Shown here: positions 7,984 to 15,526 of the stretch, in pieces
Layout: each line of letters begins with the position of its first letter
Numbering within the stretch: the first letter of the stretch is position 1
Assembly (NCBI GenBank): GCA_964420145.1
Contig: CAYQRB010000001.1
Span: forward strand, 10,180 to 74,179
Length of the DNA stretch: 64,000 nt
Source: JAJTYI01 sp964420145
GTDB lineage: Bacteria > Patescibacteriota > Dojkabacteria > B142 > OLB20
Direction of reading: 5' to 3'
Notes under the pieces: model-generated
Told to the model about the DNA's origin: nothing
Database searches by the model: none
What the model saw: only the letters and a program-made list of their open reading frames with translations
Translations under genes and position numbers: made by a program

Positions 7984-9303
7984 TTAGGAATAAACACCAA
8001 AGTCTTCTGGCAAGTATTCTCTAAAGTTTTCAGGTGTAATTTCAAATACACTCCCCTGTCCTTCTACCATTTTTTTAGCTATTTTACGAACCAAAGTAGT
8101 GATATTTCTCTCTAACTGACGAATCCCTGCATCAAAACCAAGTGGTCTTATCATTAATGGCCATACTGTCTCGCTAAATTTAATACTACCTGGATTAATC
8201 CCTGTAGCAGAGACTACTTTAGGGAATAAATAATCTTTTGCTATGTGTTCCTTTTCTTCATCAGTGTAGCTAGACATACGCACAACCTCCAAGCGGTCAA
8301 GTAAAGCTGCACTTATACCACCAAGATTGTTGGCAGTACAAACAAACATAACTTGTGATAAATCCACAGGATAATCAATATAATAGTCACGAAAAGTTGC
8401 GTTTTGCTCAGGATCTAAGATTTCAAGCAAGGTCGCCATTACATCTGCCCTAACTCCTCCAAAATCACTAACTTTGTCAATTTCATCCATCAATATCAAC
8501 GGGTTCATAACTTCCGTGCGAATTAGTGCTTTAACTACTTGACCTGGTTCAGAATCAATTTCGCTACGAGAAGTACCTCTTAGTTCTGAAACATGAGCAA
8601 TACCTCCAAGTGAAATCCTAACAAATCTTCTACCCATAGCTTGAGCAATAGACTTGGCAATAGAAGTTTTACCAATACCTTGTACTCCCACCAAGCATAT
8701 TATCGGAGCCCGTGACGAGCTTCCTTCTAGTTTTACCATTTTGTCAATTTGAGATATTTCTTCTGGTTGTGGTAAATGGCTAGTTTGAACAGGACGAACT
8801 GGCTGTACTACACTAATAGGTTGAACTACCGAAGTCTGCGCTACTTGTTGTGTTTGCTCGAGCTGTAAAGACGGAGGATTTATAGTCGGGACTTGTTTTG
8901 TATTATCAGGGATTGGATCTCTTTTTTGACTTATCTGGTTTCTTTGATCCCTTTGTAAATGTAGTATAGCAATATACTCCAAAATCCTTTCTTTTACCTG
9001 ATCAAGTCCGAAATGTGTACTGTCTAACTGGTGTTTGGCATTTGGAAGATCGAGATTATCTTGTGTATACTTTTCCCAAGGAATTTGACAAATCCAGGAA
9101 ATATATTTAGCTATAGGTTCATATTCTCGAGAAAAATAACCATATCTAGCAACTCTTTGTAAACGGGAAACCATTGTTTTGGTCTTCTTTAATAACTCCT
9201 CTGGAAGCTCTGAGTTATCAAGTTGCCGTTCCAGGGCTAAAACCTCCTCAACCTCTTCATTTTCGAGACTTGGTCGTTGTGTAGTATTTTGATTATCATC
9301 CAT
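7984..9303 (-). CDS. Lon-type AAA+ ATPase lacking the protease domain
   Basis: The 439 residues align with the middle of Lon. A helical region with WICQIPWEKY at 70-79 and HFGLDQVKERILEYIA at 97-112 is the segment that precedes the Lon ATPase. The ATPase follows, with Walker A GVQGIGKTS (206-214), LGGIAHVSELRGTSR (232-246), Walker B PLILMDEIDK (268-277), a sensor region ending FVCTANN and the arginine motif LLDRLEVVRM. Lon normally continues into an S16 Ser-Lys protease domain, but this protein stops right after the ATPase lid (YLPEDFGVYS). The N-terminal substrate-binding domain is also missing. A Pro/Gln-rich linker (about 121-195) interrupts the point before Walker A. A chaperone-like unfoldase role is inferred. 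Confidence 0.8.
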   Translation of the reverse strand: MDDNQNTTQRPSLENEEVEEVLALERQLDNSELPEELLKKTKTMVSRLQRVARYGYFSREYEPIAKYISWICQIPWEKYTQDNLDLPNAKHQLDSTHFGLDQVKERILEYIAILHLQRDQRNQISQKRDPIPDNTKQVPTINPPSLQLEQTQQVAQTSVVQPISVVQPVRPVQTSHLPQPEEISQIDKMVKLEGSSSRAPIICLVGVQGIGKTSIAKSIAQAMGRRFVRISLGGIAHVSELRGTSRSEIDSEPGQVVKALIRTEVMNPLILMDEIDKVSDFGGVRADVMATLLEILDPEQNATFRDYYIDYPVDLSQVMFVCTANNLGGISAALLDRLEVVRMSSYTDEEKEHIAKDYLFPKVVSATGINPGSIKFSETVWPLMIRPLGFDAGIRQLERNITTLVRKIAKKMVEGQGSVFEITPENFREYLPEDFGVYS

Positions 9304-9356
9304 AGTAGAAACAACTCTAGTATAGAGTTATTCTACACGAAACTCAACTTTTGGGA

Positions 9357-10013
9357 TTATTCTCCTGTTTCGGTTTCAGACTTAGTTGATGTTTCAGCAG
9401 ATTCTGTTTCTCCGCTTACTTCTCCACCTGTTGCTTCCTCAGGTTCTTCCTCCTCTATAGTCTTTTGTGGCGCTGCTATATAGGCAACAGGAGAATCAGG
9501 TGCTAGGTCGTTAGCAAGTACAACACCTTCCGGAAGTTTAATATCCCCAGCTGAAATAACATCTCCTACTTCTTTAAGCTCGTCAATATTTACATCTAAA
9601 GAAGCGGGTAGATCCCCTGGTAGACAAGTCACTGCTACTGATGCCATAGGGTGCACTAGTAATCCTAAGTTATTTTTAACTGCAAAAGATTCTCCCGAGA
9701 ATACAACAGGAATATCTGCAGTAATATCTTTTTTCATATTAACCTGATAAAGATCAATATGAATAAATTCATCAGTTAAGGTATTTCTTTGTAAGTCTTT
9801 AACTAGTACTTTAACTTTATCGTTGTCCACCTCAAGATCGAACAGTTTGGAATATCCAACATCTTTAAACAATCTACTAAACTCTAAAGGGTCAATCGAT
9901 ATATTGGTCGATTTACGATTTGGACCATAAAGGACGGCAGGTAATTGATTATCCCGTCTTAATTGTTTGACTTTTTTACCTGTAATTACTCTTTTATTTG
10001 CTTTTATTAACAT
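9357..10013 (-). CDS. rplY: Ribosomal protein L25/CTC family (bL25)
   Basis: bL25 binds 5S rRNA in the large ribosomal subunit. The 218-residue protein is the long CTC type. The N-terminal 5S-binding domain (about 1-90) has RVITGKKVKQLRRDNQLPAV and the typical PLEFSRLF, and includes DEFIHIDLYQV. A TL5-type beta domain (about 95-185) contains LGLLVHPMASVAVTCLPGDLP. The tail from about 190 is acidic and low in complexity (EEEEPEEATGGE), as in many CTC proteins. It lies 17 bases after the jag gene and is probably the last gene of the yidC unit. Confidence 0.93.
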   Translation of the reverse strand: MLIKANKRVITGKKVKQLRRDNQLPAVLYGPNRKSTNISIDPLEFSRLFKDVGYSKLFDLEVDNDKVKVLVKDLQRNTLTDEFIHIDLYQVNMKKDITADIPVVFSGESFAVKNNLGLLVHPMASVAVTCLPGDLPASLDVNIDELKEVGDVISAGDIKLPEGVVLANDLAPDSPVAYIAAPQKTIEEEEPEEATGGEVSGETESAETSTKSETETGE

Positions 10014-10030
10014 TTTTATTAATTAAAATT

Positions 10031-10549
10031 TTATTTATGTTTTGGGGTAATAACTACCCTGCGATCATCACCGTCTCCAGCACTTGAAGTCTCTATCCCT
10101 TCAGTGTCTTTGAGAGCAATATGAATAATTCTTCTTTCAGAAGGCTTCATTGGTGATAATTCTATAGGTTGCTTAGAACTCAATACTTCTTCAACTGCTC
10201 TCTTGGCATAAGATACCAGATACTCTTCTCGTTTCTCACGGTAGTTATTGATATCTAAAAGAACACGATATTTAGTTGTCTCTCCCTCTTTAGCAAGTGT
10301 TTTTGTCAGAATCAAACCGATAATAGTCTGTACTGATTCAAGCATATTACCTCTATAACCTATAAGTTCTCCAAGATTATCTCCCAAAAGAGCCACATTT
10401 AGGTATGAGAAACCTACATTATCTTTTTCATCTGATATATCCGAAACTTCAATCTCGGCATCCAGCCCAAGCTGAGTAAGGAAATCCAAAATAATATCAT
10501 GTGTGATTTTTTTCACATCATTTATCTTTTCTTTTGGTTGATTAGCCAT
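10031..10549 (-). CDS. jag: Jag/KhpB-type KH-R3H RNA-binding protein
   Basis: The 172-residue protein has a KH-like domain with GDNLGELIGYRGNMLESVQ (about 56-74). It is followed by an R3H domain with YREKREEYLVSYAKRAVEEV (about 105-124) and the signature MKPSERRIIHIAL (about 134-146). Jag/KhpB proteins bind RNA and affect cell division and elongation. They usually follow yidC, as here, although an F420-ligase-like gene is inserted between the two. The N-terminal Jag domain of firmicute proteins is absent, as is common in CPR bacteria. Confidence 0.88.
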   Translation of the reverse strand: MANQPKEKINDVKKITHDIILDFLTQLGLDAEIEVSDISDEKDNVGFSYLNVALLGDNLGELIGYRGNMLESVQTIIGLILTKTLAKEGETTKYRVLLDINNYREKREEYLVSYAKRAVEEVLSSKQPIELSPMKPSERRIIHIALKDTEGIETSSAGDGDDRRVVITPKHK

Positions 10550-10600
10550 AATTATAAAATCAAAAATAAGTTAAACATTTATTATCTATCACTTTTACCT

Positions 10601-11788
10601 TCAATCAGCATAGTTATCAAAATAACCTTGAATATATACAACAGGAGTCCCTTTATCTCCACTACCACTTATCAAATCACATAAAGAACCAAGCAAATCA
10701 GTAAATTGTCTAGGTGTAGTTCCTTGAGACAACATATTACCTTTCAAATCATCCTCTTTATTTTTAATTTCTTGCTTTATTGCCTTAGTCAGTTCATTCC
10801 CTTTCAGATTGGTATATTTATTATCTGATAAATATTTAAGTTTTAACTCATTTGGAGTACCCACTAATCCATCAGTAAAAAAAGGACTAACTACCGGATC
10901 AGCTAGCTCCCAAATACCTCCGATCGGGTCTTTATATGCACCATCTCCATAAACCAATACTTCTACTTTTTTCTTTATTAGGTCAAATATCTTCTTTTTA
11001 ATTCCAAGGATTACTTTTTCACCATGTTCAGGGAAAAGTTTGACCTGTTCTTCTGTTGCCTTATTTGATCCCAATAGACCATATCTAGAATTATAGCCAC
11101 TTCCATTAACACTAACTTTTAAAATATCATCTATTCCATAAACGATATCTGTTTTATCTTTATAAAATCGTTTTAATTTATCACGGTTATGCACACTGGC
11201 AACCAGAACATTTTTTGTATAATCTAAAATCACCTTTTGATTATTTGCAAAAATAAACTCTACTTCACAGTTTTCACTTTCAACCAATTCTTGAAAATAC
11301 TCGATATAATTTACACCCGTATATAAATGTTTTTCTTTTCCAAATAACTCTTTGTATTTAACTAAATCTAACACATCAGAATAGGGATTTAGCCTGTTTT
11401 TTTCTACTAGATCAGGATTAAACAAAGAATTCCCAACCTCATCATTTGGGTAATGCATTTGTAAATATATCTTTTTACTTGCCCTTGCAATGCCTTTTAG
11501 AATCAATGAAAAACGATTACGACTAACGGGAGTTGGAAATACCACTCCAAGTATACCTCCTGGATATTTGCGTTTCACATCTTCAGCAATTTGATCAACT
11601 GTCGCGTAGTTTCCTTCGGCAATAGCAACAACAGCCTCCGTTATACCAATAATATCCCTGTTTCTTATTACTAATTGCTTACTTTTATGAGCCTTCATAA
11701 TTGAATCAACAACAATTTTTACTAAATCATCATTTTCTTTAATTACTGGAGTTCTGATTCCCATTGCTACCGTACCAAATACTCGCAT
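10601..11788 (-). CDS. Coenzyme F420-0:L-glutamate ligase family (CofE-like) protein
   Basis: The 395 residues match the long bacterial CofE-like family. The evidence is a start reading MRVFGTVAMGIRTPVI, then RDIIGITEAVVAIAEGNYAT (about 44-63), SRNRFSLILKGIARASKKI (about 88-106) and DEVGNSLFNP (about 115-124). The family amidates a phosphate-containing acceptor with glutamate in F420 biosynthesis. Many bacteria without F420 carry homologues of unknown role. No other F420 gene is visible here. It lies inside the yidC-jag-rplY unit, so a link with translation or the envelope is possible but only inferred. Confidence 0.8.
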   Translation of the reverse strand: MRVFGTVAMGIRTPVIKENDDLVKIVVDSIMKAHKSKQLVIRNRDIIGITEAVVAIAEGNYATVDQIAEDVKRKYPGGILGVVFPTPVSRNRFSLILKGIARASKKIYLQMHYPNDEVGNSLFNPDLVEKNRLNPYSDVLDLVKYKELFGKEKHLYTGVNYIEYFQELVESENCEVEFIFANNQKVILDYTKNVLVASVHNRDKLKRFYKDKTDIVYGIDDILKVSVNGSGYNSRYGLLGSNKATEEQVKLFPEHGEKVILGIKKKIFDLIKKKVEVLVYGDGAYKDPIGGIWELADPVVSPFFTDGLVGTPNELKLKYLSDNKYTNLKGNELTKAIKQEIKNKEDDLKGNMLSQGTTPRQFTDLLGSLCDLISGSGDKGTPVVYIQGYFDNYAD

Positions 11789-11850
11789 ACTATTATCCTT
11801 TAACTTTGTATATACCTAATTAATTTCAATTAGATATTTTTAATAAAAAA

Positions 11851-13179
11851 TTAATTACCTTTTTTATCACCTTTTTTATTATTTTTGGTTAGTAGATTTT
11901 CTTTATAATTTTTAATCTTTTCTAAAACTTTTTCCCTATTGGTGATCAGCTCCTGGATTATAACAAAGCTATTCTGTCCAGTCCAGAAAAGGCTAACTCC
12001 TGTGGGGAAAAAGGCTCCAAAAAAACCCAGAGACCACACGACAGTCATCATAGGAAATACATAGGTCATTTGCTTAGATGATTGAGCAAAAACCTCTCCA
12101 AAATTCATATCCTCGGGTTTTTTATTTTTCTCATCCTTTTCTTTTTTCTTCTTTTTGGAAGACTCTTTTACTGATTTATCTTTATCTTCTTTGTCCTTAT
12201 CCACCATCATCGCGGGGTTCATTCGCATTTGTACTTTAGAAGCAAAGATCTGTGTAATCCCAACTAAAAGTGCTATCAGTACATACGGAGCAACCTTTAC
12301 GGGATCAGAAAACCCAAAATCTGTTGCCACTTTCGATAAATCTGCTCCCATAAATGTGAAGTTTAAAGGAACACCTTTTGAGATTTCAAGCTGTTCACTT
12401 CCAATAATCTCCCCGTTAAGAGTAACCACACTCTGTTCGTAATTTATAGCAAGGTTAGATGGTGGTCTTATATGTGCAGTTATTTGATCCAAATCTTCTA
12501 AAACAATTGGCTTGTCTTTTTTAAAATCTTTAAATTCCTCAATATAGAGTGAAATACTTGAGTTTTTGGCTTCTGTTTCTATTTGTGTTTTGTCCTCGTT
12601 TGAGATCTTTGCTAGCTTATCTTGAAGCTCCCCAGTAAGTTTATTGTGGTTTTCACTATCCGTAATTGCAAAAATAAATTGTTTTTGTAATCTACTACCA
12701 TCTGCCACAATCTCATACTCCAAAACATGAATCCCAGTATCTAAATTAGGGGAGCTGATCGTAATTGAGTCTTCTGGTAATTTCATACTCTCAAAGTATG
12801 CCACTTGATTAAAGGCATGAACTCCCTGGTCAACCAGATTAATAATCACATGACGAACCTGAACAAGCAAAATCAAAGCTAATATCATATTTAGGCAACC
12901 ACCCAATTGACCTGGTAGATATTTTGCCTGTATTTTTGCCATTTCCTGTGCTTGTTTTTCTTGATTTTTTCGATATTTTTTCTTTATAGCATTAACCTCT
13001 TTCTGAAACTCTTTGTTTTTCTCGGCATTTTTCATTTGTTTACGGGTAAGAGGCCAAGTGATAAGTCTAGACACAACAGCTATCAGTAAGATAGCGATAC
13101 CTAGATTTCCGACAATACTATAAAAATACATCAATAGATTAAATGTCGGTTCGTAAAAGAGTATGCGAAAAATTTCCAT
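11851..13179 (-). CDS. yidC: YidC/Oxa1 membrane protein insertase, enlarged form
   Basis: YidC inserts proteins into the cytoplasmic membrane. The N-terminus has the first transmembrane helix followed by SRLITWPLTRKQM (about 38-50) and a basic coiled-coil loop (KKKYRKNQEKQAQ), the classic cytoplasmic hairpin. The C-terminal helices contain SLGFFGAFFPTGVSLFW (about 385-401). Two insertions enlarge the protein to 442 residues, against about 250 for gram-positive forms. One is a roughly 150-residue presumably extracellular domain (about 125-285) and the other is a Lys/Glu-rich cytoplasmic loop (about 325-352). It is the second gene of a unit that continues with the CofE-like gene, jag and rplY. 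Confidence 0.92.
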   Translation of the reverse strand: MEIFRILFYEPTFNLLMYFYSIVGNLGIAILLIAVVSRLITWPLTRKQMKNAEKNKEFQKEVNAIKKKYRKNQEKQAQEMAKIQAKYLPGQLGGCLNMILALILLVQVRHVIINLVDQGVHAFNQVAYFESMKLPEDSITISSPNLDTGIHVLEYEIVADGSRLQKQFIFAITDSENHNKLTGELQDKLAKISNEDKTQIETEAKNSSISLYIEEFKDFKKDKPIVLEDLDQITAHIRPPSNLAINYEQSVVTLNGEIIGSEQLEISKGVPLNFTFMGADLSKVATDFGFSDPVKVAPYVLIALLVGITQIFASKVQMRMNPAMMVDKDKEDKDKSVKESSKKKKKEKDEKNKKPEDMNFGEVFAQSSKQMTYVFPMMTVVWSLGFFGAFFPTGVSLFWTGQNSFVIIQELITNREKVLEKIKNYKENLLTKNNKKGDKKGN

Positions 13180-13190
13180 AATTAAGAAGG

Positions 13191-13553
13191 CTAAGTTAGC
13201 TGTGATTCATGTTCGATTGCTTGTTTTGCAAGTCGAAGAACTTCATCAAAGTTTTTTTGTTGAAGATGAGTATCTATTTTTGTATTTATTTCCTCACGCA
13301 TTTTTTTCTCATAATCCATCATTACAGGGACAATGACTGCACCTAACTCTTCAAATTGATCGTCTAACTTGGGAATAATCCTAAACAGCTCTTCTAAAGA
13401 AAGCTCTCCCGAGAGTTTATCCAAAATCATTTGTGCTATTTCTTTGGCCCTTTCTTGAGTCATATGCCCAGATTCAAGCTTTGCAGTTATCAAGTCGACT
13501 ATTTTACTTTGAATAGTATTTTTAATTTCTACTGGGTCTTGTGTATCTGTCAT
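13191..13553 (-). CDS. Hypothetical small helical protein upstream of yidC
   Basis: This is a 120-residue, charged, mostly helical protein. MTQERAKEIAQMILDKLSGELSLEELFRIIPKLDDQ suggests a bundle of short helices, and EKKMREEINTKIDTHLQQKNF suggests a coiled coil. There is no membrane segment, signal peptide or cysteine. It is the first gene of the yidC unit, 11 bases before yidC. Similar short proteins occur in CPR genomes with no assigned function, and I do not recognise a named family. Confidence 0.65.
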   Translation of the reverse strand: MTDTQDPVEIKNTIQSKIVDLITAKLESGHMTQERAKEIAQMILDKLSGELSLEELFRIIPKLDDQFEELGAVIVPVMMDYEKKMREEINTKIDTHLQQKNFDEVLRLAKQAIEHESQLT

Positions 13554-13667
13554 AAGAATTTAGTAATCGGGAAATTATAACAGATACTAACTAGTTTATC
13601 TAAATGAATCAACCAAGATATCAGTTTAGTAGTCTATATTCTTTGGTATTATTTGTTAAGAAAATAA

Positions 13668-14600
13668 TTAAGTTATCTGTTTTTGTAGTTCTCGTCTAAT
13701 TTGCTCTATAAGTTCTCCACGATCAAAATCTGCCTTTAGAGAAAAACCACAAGCACCTTTGTGTCCACCTGCTGTTTTGGGACTAATCTTAAGAGCAATG
13801 CGTAACAAATCTAATTCTGAGTCCTTATCATAAAAATTATTCCTATAAAACCGAATTTTCCTATAATTATCTTTTTCGTGTGGCTTTATAACTACCAACA
13901 TCCTGGCTTTTGGAAACTGGGAAGTATAAAGATAACTAGTAATTTTCTCCTCCCTCTTATACCCGCTTATATCAACAAGTACTATATCCCCATCTTCCGT
14001 ATTATCTCGTATATAGCTTTCCAGCTCAGTTCTAATTTTCAGATAATTATCTAATCTCTCTTTAACGAAAGGATGATTGCAAGTTTTCTCTATTCCAAAT
14101 CTTGCAAACATCTCTACAAGATAAAGATTAAAGAACTTCTCATGTCTACTAATAACCAACGCAAGTTGGATTAGTGGTGTTGGGTATTTAAACTCTTCTA
14201 GGCTTAGTTGCCCTGAGTCAAACTTATCGATAATTTGAATATATTCAGTAAACCCGCTCAAATCCACAGTATCTTTAAAGTAATCATAAACCACATGTGT
14301 TGCACTACCAAAAGGCTTCCACGAACCTATAAACCTGGTACCTGGATTCGGTCTATTACTCTCGTGATGATCAAAATAAAAACCAGCTTTCGGGGAATAT
14401 CGTAAATCTGCAATTAGTGTTTCTTTATTTAATAAATGATCAATTTTTCCTTCTTGAATTTCAGAAGCATGACTTTGTAAAATTTCAGCCTGTGGGAACA
14501 CAAGACGAAGTATCGCCCCACACATAACCCCATCAAAATCGCTATCTATGATTATTCTGGTTACACTATATTGAGAGATGAAATTTTTCCCCTCACTCAT
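13668..14600 (-). CDS. DHH-family phosphoesterase
   Basis: The 310 residues carry the DHH phosphoesterase motifs in order: DSDFDGVMC (about 19-27, motif I), LIADLRY (about 62-68, motif II), FDHHES (about 76-81, the DHH motif) and the C-terminal DHHA1-type substrate motif GGHKGACGFS (about 278-287). The metal ligands appear intact. Members cleave phosphodiester or phosphoanhydride bonds in oligonucleotides, cyclic dinucleotides or polyphosphate. The sequence does not decide the substrate. The gene stands alone between the yidC unit and a lipoprotein-like gene. Confidence 0.8.
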   Translation of the reverse strand: MSEGKNFISQYSVTRIIIDSDFDGVMCGAILRLVFPQAEILQSHASEIQEGKIDHLLNKETLIADLRYSPKAGFYFDHHESNRPNPGTRFIGSWKPFGSATHVVYDYFKDTVDLSGFTEYIQIIDKFDSGQLSLEEFKYPTPLIQLALVISRHEKFFNLYLVEMFARFGIEKTCNHPFVKERLDNYLKIRTELESYIRDNTEDGDIVLVDISGYKREEKITSYLYTSQFPKARMLVVIKPHEKDNYRKIRFYRNNFYDKDSELDLLRIALKISPKTAGGHKGACGFSLKADFDRGELIEQIRRELQKQIT

Positions 14601-14671
14601 AATCTATACTAATAAACTCTGTATTATATTCTCGTAAAAAATTATTAGCAACGATATCACCGGAACAAACC

Positions 14672-15439
14672 CTAGTCCTCTTGAGGTAGAAGAATAAGTG
14701 GTCTCGCACTTGCCAGTATTTCTCGTATTTCTGTCTCGAACTCAATAGAGGTCTGTCCTCCCCAAACAATCACATATTGTCGTGTAAACCCCTGATAAAA
14801 CACTTGCTTAGTCTCACCTAGTTTTGCACTATACATCTGTGCTTCTATTGCTGAGAACCCTGCAATCTGTGTATCTTTTTGAGAATAAAGAAAATCCCTG
14901 TTTGGATCATAGCGACCAGATAAAGTGCCCATACTTTTTAGATACTCTTGATAATTTTTCTGCTTTACTGGTGTAAATACAGATTCTTGTGTAAAAGGTA
15001 TTATTGCTATCATGGTCCCCGGATAGTTTGCGAAAGAGGTAAAGCCAGATGTCCCCGAAGTACTTAAAATACCACATGTTGAGAGATCTCCTCTGGGAGA
15101 AGAAATCCATTCAGAACCTGCCGAAATCTCAATCTCACAATCAGTTAGTATATATTTTTGTTTCTTGATTACTTCTATAGTTGGAGTAGGAAGACTATTT
15201 GTAGGGGTAGCTTGTATTGTTGGGACTAGTGTGGAGGTAACAACAACAAGAGCTGTTGTAGGTTTAATATCACCAAGTTGCTCTTTTTTTGTAAATATAA
15301 AAAAAGAAACCCAAATTATAAGGACCAATATTAGAAATATCAAAATACCTAATACTATAAAAATTCTTTGTGATTTTAGTTTTTTCGTATTAACTGAATC
15401 AGATTGGATACTTGAATTAACCAGATTTATTTCCTGCAT
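14672..15439 (-). CDS. Membrane-anchored extracytoplasmic protein, unknown function
   Basis: The 255 residues begin with a short cytoplasmic tail, then a strongly hydrophobic helix at about 26-50 (FIVLGILIFLILVLIIWVSF). A Thr/Pro/Val-rich spacer follows (TALVVVTSTLVPTIQATPTN), typical of extracellular linkers in CPR surface proteins. The C-terminal domain (about 95-250) contains two cysteines about 20 residues apart and no recognisable catalytic motif. It is probably tethered on the outside. It is transcribed divergently from the phosphoketolase gene. Confidence 0.55.
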   Translation of the reverse strand: MQEINLVNSSIQSDSVNTKKLKSQRIFIVLGILIFLILVLIIWVSFFIFTKKEQLGDIKPTTALVVVTSTLVPTIQATPTNSLPTPTIEVIKKQKYILTDCEIEISAGSEWISSPRGDLSTCGILSTSGTSGFTSFANYPGTMIAIIPFTQESVFTPVKQKNYQEYLKSMGTLSGRYDPNRDFLYSQKDTQIAGFSAIEAQMYSAKLGETKQVFYQGFTRQYVIVWGGQTSIEFETEIREILASARPLILLPQED

Positions 15440-15526
15440 TCTATCAATCTAAAAAAATAATAAATTTGAATCAAAAATTTATTTCATTTACACTATACTA
15501 ACATTTTAAAATAAGTTCTGCCCACT

